DNA from: Perkinsus olseni
Lineage: Eukaryota; Perkinsozoa; Perkinsida; Perkinsidae
Assembly (NCBI GenBank): GCA_013115135.1
Contig: JABANP010000277.1
Location: forward strand, 1 to 64,000
Direction: 5' to 3'
Length of the DNA stretch: 64,000 nucleotides
Shown here: in pieces, positions 12,372-23,539 of the stretch
Layout of the letters: every line of letters begins with the position of its first letter
How positions within the stretch are numbered: the stretch's first letter is position 1
Position numbers and translations under genes: made by a program
Notes under the pieces: generated by a model
What the model was told of the DNA's origin: nothing
The model's input: the letters and a program-made list of their open reading frames with translations, nothing else
The model's database searches: none

Positions 12372-12971
12372 TTGACTATCAAACACAAATCAAAGCGTGG
12401 TCGAACACCGAAACTCACAACCAGAGTATTGCACACAAAACTTCTGCGAACTACAAGTGCGAATCTCCAACTAATCCGCAACTTGCCCCAACTGCTGCTC
12501 TCTCCTCGCAGCAGCCATCAAAGGAGCATAGCCTCCGGCATCTTCCAAGGTAGCTCCCTGTAAATACCCTATCACAGCGTCGCTGGTCCAACGGCCATAC
12601 TCGCGCACCTGGTCGACTGATATTATCAGTCTGATAACTCACTTCGTGCCATCAAGTGACTACCAGTACGGCGGCAAGAATGGTTGGTGATCGTAGGATG
12701 GCCGGTGGCTATTCACGTGCCATCCAGGAAGCGCACCTGCGCGCTTCACGAGGGGAGGGAGCTCACTCGAGGACACTACGTCTCGGAAGGCTCCAACCTC
12801 GACCAGACCGCGCACATCACGGCCGAGCGAGAGGGCCAGGTTGAGGTCTGTAGGAATCCGTTGCCTCAGATGGTGACTCAGATGAAGTGTGGCTTGAAAA
12901 GGTGCCGCTACCTTGCACGACATCCACAGATTTCTTGTCTCTCTCGTTGCTTCAGTGTTCTCGCTAGCTAA
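12372..12971 (+). CDS. Possible two-exon gene with organelle-targeting-like N-terminus
   Basis: A frame ending LQLIRNLPQLLLSPRSSHQR then SIASGIFQ reaches a GTAGCT donor at 12550. It joins in frame across an intron (12550-12666, ending CTACCAG) to an exon that starts RRQEWLVIVGWPVAIHVPSR and runs to TAA at 12969-12971. The basic, Ser/Leu-rich first exon looks like a mitochondrial presequence. The true start codon was not found; the frame has no ATG before its upstream stop. The second exon (GHYVSEGSN, then HITAEREGQVEV) resembles the C-terminal part of bL27 ribosomal proteins only vaguely, so no function is assigned. Confidence 0.25.
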
Positions 12972-13307
12972 TGGCATGGGGAGAGGAGAGACGTCGTTGT
13001 TTCCTCACGAAATTTGCTTTGCTGTGTTCGACGCAACATCCAGTGGCTTGCGTACAGTACCATCGGCTGTAGCTTTCGCGGAACCCTCTTAGTTCTTGGT
13101 AGCTCTGCTTCTCATCGGACGGTAGGATTTCTCCTGTTCAAGAGTCTTGGCCATATTAGCGTCAGGATCCGCCCTACATGTTGCAGCGCCTTCGGAAGGG
13201 AGTTAGTCGGGTCAGGATTTCTCCCTGCTCAAGAGTGTTGGTCACTCGGCCGTTGGGGTCCAGCCTGCGTGGTGGAGTGCCTTCGAAAGGGAGTTAGTCG
13301 AGTCTCC

Positions 13308-16300
13308 ATGACCGCCGTTATCGCCCGCTACTTCTGCCACCGCTCGGTTCGGGTCCCGTTCTTCCCTCCTGCATCTTCTCGGTGCTTCTGCTCTACTGAG
13401 AGGAAGCCGGAGATCTATCTGGACCGACTGTTGGAGAAAGGGGCGCCGAAGTATCTTTTCGTCGGTGAGCCCGGACCTGCGTCTCTGGCGACCCGACGCT
13501 ATTGAACGAAAGTGACGTTCGTGCAGTTCTGACGACTGCCATCAGTTCTCCCGTGAATTCTTTTTGAGCTTTCCTCTGTCTTCTCCCGCGGTATGACTGT
13601 GATGAATGCTCATCGTCCTCAGGTGGAAAAGGCGGCGTCGGTAAGACCACCTGGGCGGCAGCGTTGGCAGTTCGCTTCGGTCGGAGCGGCTTGCGTAGGG
13701 TCTGCTACTACTCGCTTCCCCTTCTAGCGGTCATGGTCTATCATTATCTTAGGGACGCTATGTGTGTCTACGGACCCAGCCCACAGTCTTGCCGATGCAC
13801 TACAAGTTGAGCTGAAGGGAGAACCTACGCTGGTGGAGGTAGCGGCCCATGAAGCAATGGATCTTCGACTTCTGATATCCTGAAGGTCGCGTTACGATCG
13901 CCGCATCCCATTGGCTTGCCCGGTTGAATCTTTCGCATTCTGCGCTCTGCGGTCGTAGTTGATGGAAGAAGGCGCTGAAGTGATGTATATCTGAAGCCTG
14001 TCGAGTCTGAACGTCTCCTTCTTTAAGTCGGCCTTGGCAGTATCGCCGAGTGTCGAGTACTACTCGCTGCTTCCACCTCTGCCTCAGGAATCACTGTACG
14101 GCCTCGAGGTCGATGCGGAAGCTGCCATGAATGAGTTCGCTGCAGCTGTCTCCCTGGAGAATGTCCAGAAAGCGACAGGAGTTGATCTGAGGTCACGCGG
14201 ATTGCACTTTTGTCGCGCGTGTCCTGTGGCGGATCGTCCCACTGGTCTCGGCCATGGGAAAGCTACCGTGGTGCTACTCATCGCTCTCGAAAGTGTATTT
14301 TCGTGCTTCCCTCAATCATCGTCCGATTGCTTTGTGACCGCGCAGGTCCCTGGCATCCAAAGGTTGGCGTTGACATCGCTCCGATAGAGGCTGAGCTCGG
14401 CGGCTTTCTCGGTGGAATCGGAAAGGCTTCTACTGCCCCGCCTGGTATGGACGAGATCGTGGCAATGGCCCGCTTGATGCAGTTGCTCCACAGCTCCAGG
14501 TGGGTAGAGGTGGACTACTCGTAGTGGTTGACAGAAAGGAGTTTGCTCATTGACGGACAGGGATGACAACATGGCCCAGGGTGACATGATGGGGCTTTCC
14601 TTTTCCGTGGCGCTTTGAAAGCATCTGTAGATCTATGCGTTTTTCTTCCGCAAAATTTGTTTCATGGGACAAACAGTCAGTTGGCTCGTGCCTTCTCCCT
14701 GCAAGCTTTGAAAACTTCCCAGTCGGAATTCGCGTGAGAAGACCCGAGCTCGTTTCTGTACCCTCACCTCGTGGACGTCAGCCCATAGCAGTCGGAGCTC
14801 TTCGCCTAAGATACGCCGAGTTCGACCGGATCGTCATCGACACCGCGCCCACCGGTCACACACTAAGGCTGCTCTCCCTGCCAACCTTCATCCATACAGC
14901 GCTCACCGCAACCACGCAGATCTACGATAAGTGAAATGAACTCTCCCGGCCGGGCAATTTCCATTAGCGGCCCTTTCAGGATATCAGCGGCATTGAAGGC
15001 GTTCACCCCCTTGCAGACTGTCTACAGTAGCTACCGGTCCTTCATGCCGGATACTCCCCACAGCCGAGCTCAGATACTGTTCTTGGTAAGGGCGCTGAGC
15101 ATGCACCGGAGGTCGTACAGGAACGCTTGAAGGAGGTAGGCGCGTTGGGCGGGTCGCTCACCTCATGTGGGGGTCACGCCTAGCTCGGAACTGACTGTGA
15201 GCCTTCGGAGGTTAGCAAGAGTCGACTGGCAGTATTGTCTATGACGCTGCTGTCAGCGCTATCTACTGTGTTTCGCTGCCTAGCCCTACTTTCTAATACT
15301 CGCCTGATGACATTCACCCGAGCCTCTAGGCAAAGCGTTATGGCTGTGATGAAGCGTCGGTTGGTTGCAGGCCCGTGAGAGGGTGGAGCAGTTCCAGGAG
15401 GGCATAAGCAACCTCAATGGGGTCCTCCAAAACGCGGAAGAGTCTGGCTTCGTAAGCAGCTCAGGGTCGTGGACTTTTGTCGAGATTCCCTCAGGTTGTG
15501 GTGTCCATCCCAACTCAGCTGGCTGTGGACGAGTCCCTCAGGCTCATTGAGGTCAGTTGTCTCGGCCGTTCGATGATAATCTCATTCCTTGTTAGGCGCT
15601 GCCGCTAGCCGGGATGAAGATCGAGCAAGTGTTGATAAACCAGATGCCGCCGGTACTGGTGACTGCCGATGCAGACGTGAAGGAACTTGTGGAATCGTAA
15701 GGACACTCTCTCTCGTGGTGTGACTTTTTCCGAAAACGACAGGAAACCCCGAAAACATGACGCAGTGTGACGAATTTTTCTGAATTTCTTTTTACAATAG
15801 AGGGGCTTCTTCATAGGGTCTTCACATTTGCTGCGATTGCTCTCGTTGATCATGTTACTGCGGCAGGCAATGCTTGGTGCTGAGAGGTCTGCCGCTGGTG
15901 GAGCTTGGGATTGACCGACATTACGGCTGCTTCGGCTGCACTATTCCTGTTAGATACCGTGGGGCATCGAGTAAGTTGAATGAGCTGAGCAAGAAGGGAG
16001 AGCTCCAGGAGTTATCGAAGGAGGAGGTTAAACTGGTAGATGTCTGGGTTGGCACGATTTACCTCCACGTCCAAACTTCCGCATCCAAAATGATAACAGG
16101 ACGAGCAAGTGCTTCTTTTTCTCCCGTCGGAGAGCCCTACAAGACCTTGAGTGAAGTTCTGGAAAAATCGCCAATGACTGCTGTTCTCCCCTGGGTAATT
16201 TTACTGGTCGTATCTCCACTTTTCCGCCTCAGGCACGCGATGCGCTGGATGCTCAGAGGACGCTGGTGTATGAGAGTGCCAAGCAGGCTGCCAGGCTTGT

Positions 16301-16362
16301 TGAGGGGCTGGACCAAGGGGTCGGTGTCACCAGGCTACCCGTCATCAGACACAATGTGCTCG
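13308..16362 (+). CDS. GET3: GET3/ArsA-family ATPase, organelle-targeted type
   Basis: Tail-anchored-protein targeting ATPase family (GET3/ASNA1/ArsA). The start at 13308 gives a basic, Ser/Phe-rich leader (MTAVIARYFCHRSVRVPFF), suggesting a mitochondrial or plastid isoform like plant GET3B. Exon 1 (13308-13464) joins exon 2 (13623-13694) to complete the deviant Walker A motif VGGKGGVGKTT. Exon 3 (13753-13838) has switch I (STDPAHSLADAL). The exon from 14088 has LEVDAEAAMNEFAAAV. About 14352-14500 has APPGMDEIVAMARLMQLL. About 14808-14932 has switch II (IDTAPTGHTLRLLSLP). Later exons carry VSIPTQLAVDESLRLIE (15496-15550), IEQVLINQMPP (15617) and, at 16233-16362, ARDALDAQRTLVYES ending TRLPVIRHNVLG, which fits the terminal region before the final helix. 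Middle and last exon joins are uncertain. No Cys-x-x-Cys zinc motif was seen, as expected for the organelle type. Confidence 0.8.
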
Positions 16363-16499
16363 GTAGGCTACCTTGTAGGGATTGAATTTTCCCGGCCTGG
16401 CAGCGTGGGGTTGAATTGAGAGTCTTTCTGTCGCGTCCCACTAAAACCTCGCAGGATAGGAACTACGTCTGCTTGACTTCTCTGGGAAAGTGTGGTATC

Positions 16500-17284
16500 G
16501 TATCCGGCATTTCCCCGTAGACGACTCATGTGGACCGAGAGCCTCAATTTGTCCCACAATCCTCGTATGTTGCTCTTTGCCAGGTGCGCAAGCTCTTGAC
16601 AATGCGGCATCCCACTTGTTCAGGCATCATAGTACTAGGAAGAGGCATGACTAGGTTAGTCCACATCATTTTTCAATGCTCCTCGGTCGGGGAAGTTGTG
16701 TTTTTAATTGGTGCAAGCCCTGCTCCTGGGTATTATCCGGATTCCCTGGCGAAGCGAGAGATCCGCTCGAGCCACTTGTGATCTGGATAGCTTCAATGTT
16801 TCGCTGTCGCCGACTTTCATCACTGCGGCTGAGCAGCAAGGGTTCACTGTGGCGCGGGGAGCCCGAACCAGTACCGGCGATTCGTCTCGATCCGGGTGTC
16901 CACTACGATTTTGTATCCCGGACGAACAGGTAAACAGTCTTAACGGAGCGTGCGAATATAATCAGTCCATTTACAAAAATTATTCGGCGAAGACCGACGA
17001 AAACGAGTCTGATGAGGTCGTCATTATCAGAGAGTCACATGCATGAGATGCTTTTTAGTTTCACCAAGTACGTGGTTCGTCTGCGGAAGAGCCACAAGTT
17101 CAGGGAAGAGCAGGAACGAGTTTTCGTGAAGGGTTTGGATACTATACGATCGATAGCAGCTGCGGGCTATAAGGTGGGTATGCTCGAATCTCATGGCCAG
17201 GACTCACAGCGAGGCCCTCCTCTGTTGGTTCCGACAAGATCGGACTCAGGCGGACTCCGATCTTGTCAAAACAACTGGTTCTAA
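16500..17284 (+). CDS. Unidentified exons
   Basis: Two exon-like stretches end at good donors. One, ending at a GTAAAC donor near 16930, reads RLDPGVHYDFVSRTN. The other, 17012 to about 17172, reads FTKYVVRLRKSHKFREEQER then VFVKGLDTIRSIAAAGYK and meets GTGGGT. They may be the 3' part of the GET3-like locus or a separate gene. No domain recognised. Confidence 0.25.
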
Positions 17285-17853
17285 TCAGCCAATTCTAATT
17301 CGAAATCTAATTTTAATTTCACACAAGTCGCCTCATCTTCCGGGAAGGCATTTGACGATCGCAGCGTTTTTTGTGTCAGTTTGATACACTGATGGTAGTT
17401 GCCGAGAATTCAGCGACAGCGCTCGAGGGAGGCATACCAGCCAACCGGACGCTCCGAGTACCGAGAGACCTCCTAGAGTAAGTCTCGCAGTATCACTGTT
17501 GAATGATTCAAGCGCCCGATTAAGTTGATGAGTCGATTCGATTCTTTTCTGCAGTTCATCGTGGACTTGGGGGTGACACCAGTTAATTGATGTTGCCAGA
17601 GGCCCTGGCACTGACTCAACGTTTATGAAAGGCCTAGTGTCATAGCACTTGGGCCCAGTGGGGAATCGGTATGGGCTGCTTGGAGTGAGAACATCATAGC
17701 ACTTCTATAAGAGCAGGCGCCGTACTCCATTACTCCAGATTCTATGTTTGATCCGTCGCTCTATGGTTGTGCCTAGCTTACCCAAGCCTCGAGCTATTGA
17801 GATTACTCATTGTCACAGTTGGTTTGCCAAGTTAAAACTGTTCGGCTAACCAA

Positions 17854-18249
17854 TTGGGAGGAGTTGCGCGGAGCTCTCATTGGCGCATGGCCCATGCGGC
17901 ATGGGTAACATCCAGGCGACCAGGCCCCGTCTACTGGGCAACGGATTCGATATGGAGGTCCGGTTCTTCTGGTCCAACTTGGGGACCTGTGATAGGTCAC
18001 CTATCTTCAGCATCCAATAATATGGGACCCATATGCCGTCGGCTAGCGGCGAACTGCTAGCGCATACTGAGGAGCGCCGATATTGGGCATTCTCGGTCGA
18101 ATAGCCTCTCCATTGTTTATGTGCTCCGTGCTACGTGGACGGCGGACGAGCAGCATGCACTGCATACTATGCAGGGGAGCATCTACCATCCTGTTAGTAT
18201 CAGGATAGCTCAATTGCTGATTTCAATGCTCTCGAGTGCCTTCAACTGA
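17854..18249 (+). other. Open frame interrupted by one stop, possible relic
   Basis: One frame runs from 17854 through a single TAG at 18058-18060 to a TGA at about 18249. It includes WRMAHAAWVTSRRPGPVYWA and, after the stop, LRATWTADEQHALHTMQGS. Protein-like composition on both sides of the stop suggests a decayed gene or mobile-element fragment. No family recognised. Confidence 0.2.
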
Positions 18250-18340
18250 CAACGTTTGAACAGTCGAGTGAGCCACACAACTAAGAAGTGATGGAACTTT
18301 TGGGAGAGGATCGGCCACAAAGCTGTACCAAAGAAGTGGT

Positions 18341-18416
18341 TGCTTCCCGTGCTTCCCGTGCTTCCCGCACTTCCCGTGCTTCCCGTGCTTCCCGTGCCTC
18401 CCGTGCTTCCCGTGCG
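18341..18416. repeat. 9-bp minisatellite
   Basis: About eight tandem copies of TTCCCGTGC with a few substitutions. The unit is a multiple of three, so both strands stay open (Ser-Arg-Ala repeats on plus, Lys-His-Gly on minus). Those open frames are not called as genes. Confidence 0.85.
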
Positions 18417-18503
18417 GCAGCGACCGTTGTATGTCTGGACACCGCGTCCGAGAGCTCAGAAGTTGTTTCGACCTACCATAGGGCTTATCAGAGGTGATGC
18501 AAA

Positions 18504-20301
18504 TCATTGAAGTGGAGTGGTGCATATGCAAGTGTGCCCTGGATATTCTGCCGCTTTCGATATTTCGTTTCGAATGCCAGCTAGAAATGCGTCAAACTCC
18601 TCATACAAAGTATCCAGCTCGGATAGGCCGCCTCTGCCCGATACCCTGGGACCTACCACCTCGAAGCCCGCAGACTGTAAGCCTTTCATTATTTCTTCAA
18701 TCTTTGGAGCAATGTCCTCTCGCTCATCGAATGAGTCGATGCAGCCTAGCAACCCCTCCTTCGCTACGTCTAGCTGGGCGAAGTCCAACGTCGATGACTG
18801 CAGCATCTTGGAGAAGTTGTTCGTCACCTGTAGCAGTAGATCAAGATGCACCAAGCACTCGATCGTGGTTTCGCTTGAGCATGAAGGTGAGGAACCCTCC
18901 TGAGGTGAAGTCGCGCTCCTCTGCTAAGCGGTTGAGTGCCGATGCCAATGGAGTGTAAATACGTAACACCCGACTCAGAGCTATTCCTTGAGACAACCAT
19001 CTCGTACCGACGGGTCTGAGCAACTTGAGAGCCACAGCGCGAGGCTCGAACTCGTCGCCTTCGAGCTCACACTCACTCGAGTCTCCAGCACCAGAGCTTG
19101 CCTCGCATTGTGCATCTTCCAACGCCACAGATTTGGCGTTCGAGCGGCCGAAATGGTCGTATAGTGAGGCGCAAAAATCCAGGCAGGCGTTTATTCTCGG
19201 GCATAACTGCGAGGCCGCGGACTTGATACATAGAGCCAAGGCGTGCGCCCGGCAGTGACAATAAAGCACGCTCTTGGGGAAGTATGACCGAACACCACGG
19301 TTCACTCCTGAGAAATTGGCTCCACCATCGAACGACAAGGCAGTGACCCAGGATATGTCGATTGCATTCCTATCCAGTGACGAACTAATGGCGTTGAAGA
19401 CGGACTGACCATCTGTTTTCTTGACACGCTTGAGGTCTATCAAGGACTCTTTCGGCTCAGCCGTGTTGGGGTCCAGATGGCGTACCATTACACAGAGATA
19501 ACTCCCCGTGACCCCTTTTACGGTGGACTCGTCAGCGATCAAACAAACGCCATCTGCTCCAGTAGTTTGGATCGATGATGTTATGCGGTCTCTCATAACT
19601 TGACCGCATATCTCAAGCATCTCGACAGCCGTGAACTTACTAGCATAGTTAGCGTTGTGGGGCGCATTCTCCAAATAGCCACCCAAGGCAGCGCCAGGAG
19701 AGCTCCCTACTATGCGCACCAGTTTGTCATATATAGTAGTATGTGGTAATTCGAGTTTGTAACAGCAATATGCTAAGCGGTAGAGTTCTTCAAGTTGGCT
19801 CAGTTCCTGCTTGTATCTGTAAAGGAGTGAATCGGGAGTGAGTGACCTCGTATAACATTACTTGGATGAAGCTGAAGCCCATACTTGTTCCGAGATATTC
19901 CTGTCGATTCCTTCTTGGACTCTGTTTGCCTGTCCAGAAGCTACCATATTTGCCCTATGCGTCTTAGACTCGTCATGTTTCTGGCATTTTTTGCTGAGTT
20001 TATCACCTTTCGCAAGCATTGGGATAGTGCCCCATTTACCCTGCAAGCCCATGCGGACGCATGTTCTGCACCGGTAGGCAGTGACGTGCCTTGTACTTGA
20101 TTCCTCAACGCGCTCCAACCACGGGAAGCGCTCAACACTGCTCAAGTACTTCTTTGCTCTCTTCTGCGGGGGCTCTTGGATCCCCGCGGCAGGCTGCGAT
20201 GCATTCTCGGCACGGTCAGGCAAAGGTATCGCTGTCGTGTCCGAGAACTCAGAAGTGGGATTTCTGCACTTTTGGGGAAAGAAGTCGGTGATCTTCGACA
20301 T
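18504..20301 (-). mobile_element. hAT-like transposase (TTF/BED finger + DUF4371-type catalytic domain)
   Basis: Starts at MSKITDFFPQK (20301). Exon 1 (to 19862) has a zinc-finger-like block (YRCRTCVRMGL ... KKCQKHDESKTHRANM), as in TTF-type and C17orf113/ZNF862 proteins. A 45-nt intron (19861-19817) leads to exon 2. Exon 2 carries the DUF4371/RNase-H-like core: GVCLIADESTVKGVTGSYLC, then ALSFDGGANFSGVNRGV, CHCRAHALALCIKSA and GTRWLSQGIALSRVL. At about 18849-18856 the frame breaks by one extra base. The following frame (VHLDLLLQVTNNFSKMLQ) resumes the same domain to a stop at 18504. So this copy is either recently inactivated or carries a sequence error. Terminal inverted repeats were not identified. 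Confidence 0.8.
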
Positions 20302-20419
20302 TATAATCGGGCACCGGATGTGAAGTTTATTGAATAAACTGGAAGGAACTCTGGCACCGATAGCGCGAACGCGCCTTCTGCATATCATGGGGCTCTCTAC
20401 TATAAGGCACTACTTACGT

Positions 20420-20470
20420 ACTACCCAGCACTGCTGGGTCCCGCAAAATGTTCGCTCGCCCCGCGAGCGT
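20420..20470. repeat. Small palindromes upstream of the transposase
   Basis: CCCAGCACTGCTGGG and CGCTCGCCCCGCGAGCG lie together here, beyond the 5' end of the minus-strand transposase. They could mark an element end, but no matching copy was found at the other side near 18.3 kb. Confidence 0.35.
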
Positions 20471-20880
20471 TACACGGTACACCCCCAACCACCCCCAGAG
20501 CGCTCAAGTCTACCCCAGTCTCGAAAATTCTGTATGAACCACTGGTTTTGACGCACTGCGCTCTGTGGGAGTGGCACCTGAGAAACTCAAGCGAGGCGAA
20601 TTGCTCAGAGATATTGTAATCTTCAATAGAAGATGACCGCGGACTGCGGATTTGCTGCATTTGCTCATCTGGCAAATAAGATTTGCGATTAGTTTCAAGT
20701 GTAACCCGAAAATCGAATGGTCACAGCTCGCTGCCGTTCGTGCTTTCCTTGGGTGCACCATGGATTTAGTTGAGGGAGAGTCCTTTTTCAATTCTGTCTT
20801 GCCCAGGATAACTAGACATGAATAAATCCTTAGGGCTAGGCCTGGTAGATTTTAGCTTCATTAGGAGTCCTGTTGGGTAG

Positions 20881-21037
20881 GCACATCACCTACAATCATC
20901 ACTTCAACGCTCACCTCTACGGAGTGACGGACGAGCGTCTCTGCGTTGGTGACATCGAGATGCCCAAGTGTGAGGAGGTCGATTGGGATACTGGTGTTTG
21001 CTCTGGGCCAGACGTCCCCGAGGGCTATCCCGAAATC
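20881..21037 (+). CDS. Orphan exon, unidentified
   Basis: A clear exon between a GGGTAG acceptor and a GTAAGT donor. It encodes HITYNHHFNAHLYGVTDERL, then CVGDIEMPKCEEVDWDTGVC and SGPDVPEGYPEI. Composition is strongly protein-like and Cys-containing. It may belong to the methyltransferase gene just downstream or to a separate gene. Short follow-on exons at about 21081-21111 are possible. Confidence 0.4.
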
Positions 21038-21289
21038 GTAAGTTGAAGAGCATAACAGGGGCCGGTTTGATTCTCATCAGGTGCTGTGCTTGGACGGGTT
21101 TGCAGTACACTGATAATATAGGAAGACTGCTGAAAACAGCATGGGCTATCAGGTGAGGGTCCGCGGATTCTGGTACGAGGGAACGGCCTCGCTCTCAGAG
21201 CTGCACGAGTTGTACTGACACCTGGCTCTTGTGATCCATGGGACTGGAAGGTTTTGGAAGAGAGCGGAGCGAAGTGAGTTCGTCATTTT

Positions 21290-22072
21290 TGCTTGTCGAC
21301 CGTCGGAAACTGTTCCAGCACGGTGACGCTTCCAGTGAAATTGGTCGATTCAGCTGCTATCACTCTCGAGGTACTGGGACAAGATGCCCGTCCATACGAG
21401 CGTAGATCCTTTGCGGCTTCTGAAGTTCTGCTCCGCCCGCAAGCTTCTTCCTGTTGTTGCAACATCCTCCGGAGCCGGCGAGCTAGGGACCGATCCTCTG
21501 CCGACCGTCAAGAACATCAACTTTCGAAGCGCAGGGTGAGTCGGTGGAATCGGCTGTCTCGTGCAAATGACTCGTGGACTGCTCTCGGGTGTGTGTGAGT
21601 TTATAGTCCAACACTCACGGTTCCGGCTTAGTCAAACTCTTGCCGGCGTGCTCAGTTAGGGACTCTCTGCAGCGTTGATATGGACAGCAATCAAGCGGTG
21701 GTCAGATTTTTGCTATAGCTGATCTCACCACAGCTGACAATTCGAGAGCCTCTCGAATGCTTTGTGTGACGAAGTTCGTGACGAGAGAGTTCGGATTGGC
21801 TTTGCTCATCCGATGACCTCCTGCCCTGGTGCATGCTATCAGGTACAGAGGAGTGATGGTTGTGGTTGGTAGCGAGGCCCATGGCCCTTCAGCAGAGCTC
21901 CTCGAGTGCTGTACGAGAGTGACTTTACCGATGTCAATGGTGAGGAGTGATGCCGACGATCGTGACTGTGGCTCCTCAGGCCGCTGACTCCCTGAATGCC
22001 TCCATAGCTGGCGGTGTGCTGCTATATGACATCGCTCTACGTCTCCAGGCGGAGGAAGGCCTCGGCCAATAG
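21290..22072 (+). CDS. SPOUT (TrmH/SpoU-family) RNA 2'-O-methyltransferase
   Basis: Transfers methyl from S-adenosylmethionine to a ribose 2'-OH of rRNA or tRNA. The last two exons are certain. 21843-21939 carries motif 2 (VMVVVGSEAHGPSAELLE) and the start of motif 3 (RVTLPMSM). After a 40-nt intron (21940-21979), 21980-22072 completes motif 3 (DSLNASIAGGVLLYDIALRL) and ends at TAG. Splicing restores the family signature exactly. Upstream candidate exons include about 21427-21535 (RKLLPVVATSSGAGELGTDP) and 21700-21800 (ADNSRASRMLC...REFGLALL), which could hold motif 1. Their joins are unsettled, so the N-terminus is tentative. Confidence 0.75.
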
Positions 22073-22405
22073 CATGTTTCTGATAAGTTTCTGATCTGAC
22101 TGGGCTCAGTTGTTACTCGGCCTGGTCACTGAGAGTATTTTTTGTCGAGCTGAGCAAGGCTAGCGTTATAGTGACGGAGTCGATACCGATGAACTCAGGA
22201 GACTTGAAAATGTTGAACTTCTGCCCATCCACAAACCTGGAATAATTGAACAGCTTGGAGTACCTTCGGAGTTCCTCAGTCATCACGCTACGTTCGAAGA
22301 CTCCCTCATTAGCGCTCTGAAATAGGTCGCTGTATCCTTACACCGTGTACTGCACGTGATACGAACGCTGTCAGTAAGTCCTAACTCGGATTTTTACGGG
22401 AGCGA

Positions 22406-22447
22406 CGCTCTCGAGAGCGACGGCTAACGCTCTCAGAGCGTTAGCCG
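22406..22447. repeat. Two adjacent perfect palindromes
   Basis: CGCTCTCGAGAGCG (22406-22419) is followed at once by a 27-nt hairpin (22421-22447) with 13-bp arms CGGCTAACGCTCT and AGAGCGTTAGCCG around one base. It lies about 330 bp past the methyltransferase stop, so it is unlikely to be its 3' end signal. Confidence 0.7.
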
Positions 22448-22758
22448 AGCATGCGAGCCCTCTGCCGAGCGAACTGAACTCCACCTCGGGCCCTCTTCAC
22501 TGCGACCACGTAACGTGGCCCACGTCTAAAGCCAATTGCGTAGACTCGAGATGACAAGCTATTCCGACGGAATTAGTGCGAGCGGCTCGGCCGCGTCTCG
22601 TAAGCCGTCATGATGCCATTCGGTACTGATTCTTCTCTAAGTAATCCCATGGTGTTGGACACTACACATGCGATGACTGTGTGGTCGATGCTCCGGTAAT
22701 TATCTCACTACAGTCACGTTCTGTTCTGCATTACCAAGTTCAGGTCCCCCACCTATTG

Positions 22759-22780
22759 AAGGGGTTTGGTCAAACCCCTT
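22759..22780. repeat. Short hairpin
   Basis: AAGGGGTTTG and CAAACCCCTT form 10-bp arms around two bases. It sits in a gene-free stretch (22.1-23.5 kb) that otherwise holds only the repeated block described next. Confidence 0.6.
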
Positions 22781-22860
22781 AATGGGATTTCTTAGTGTCG
22801 TAACACAATCGTTATGTCACCTGTCGCTTGCTGTATTTGTGTCTACTGTATATATAAGGA

Positions 22861-23258
22861 TCAGGCTTCTGTCAGTATCGCTTACGGCGGGTTGGGGTCG
22901 ATAACAGACAGCGATTACAAAACTCCAGTAAGAACTCCCTTTAGAACATAGTATCTGAGGTGGTAGGTAGTACCTACTAGGTACTAGAATTGGAGACTGG
23001 GTAAGACGACGGACGCTGCTGTCCACCTCGAGTTGAGATCATTGACACCAAACTTTGGTGACCTAAGTATCGCTGGAAAATGATTATGAGGAGCGGCACA
23101 CCGGCCATTCCACATATTATGATCATCGATAGACATGAAGACTGCTATGGGCGTGGTATATCAATATCGGGCTTCTATCAGTTTCACAGTGAAACTTTCA
23201 CTTTCGTCGGGTTGGGGTCGATAACAGGCAGCGATTTCAAAACCCCAGTAAGAAGCCG
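22861..23258. repeat. Direct repeat pair, ~80 bp
   Basis: 22861-22939 and 23168-23256 share GGGTTGGGGTCGATAACA, then CAGCGATT and CCAGTAAGAA, with a variable centre. The copies are about 310 bp apart. No coding sequence accounts for the conservation. It could be an old local duplication or the two ends of a small element. Confidence 0.55.
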
Positions 23259-23539
23259 TCCCGAAGGGGAAGCAGTCCACGAGGGTTGGAGATCGGAGGG
23301 AGAATTTCTAAGGTTCATTCATGATGCAGAGGAAAGAAGAATTTAGTAGACTAACGCGACACTCGCAGGACACTGCTGAAAATAATAGGGAAATAAGGGA
23401 GAGGCGAGAAGAGCCGGGTGCTAGCTATGATAGGTAGGAGAAAGTAATAGACCCGATTCCCTGCAGTAGAGCCAGGACGGCTCGAGTTACTCACGGCAAG
23501 CTCTTCTATGGAGCATCTGTCATGATATTGTCAAGATAG

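Noticed and set aside
12667..12850. Ribosomal protein bL27 (mitochondrial) in exon 2 of the 12.4-13.0 kb gene
   Set aside because: GHYVSEGSN...EREGQVEV matches the bL27 C-terminal spacing only loosely, and the conserved NGRDS and RQRGT blocks are absent.
14811..14823. Copy of the CCTAAGATAC intron motif in the GET3-like gene
   Set aside because: It falls at the start of the exon encoding YAEFDRIVIDTAP and could be chance; not counted with the intron family.
18341..18416. CRISPR-like array
   Set aside because: Contiguous 9-bp units without spacers in a eukaryotic context.
21691..21882. Minus-strand ORF over the methyltransferase
   Set aside because: Shadow of the plus-strand exons carrying SPOUT motifs.
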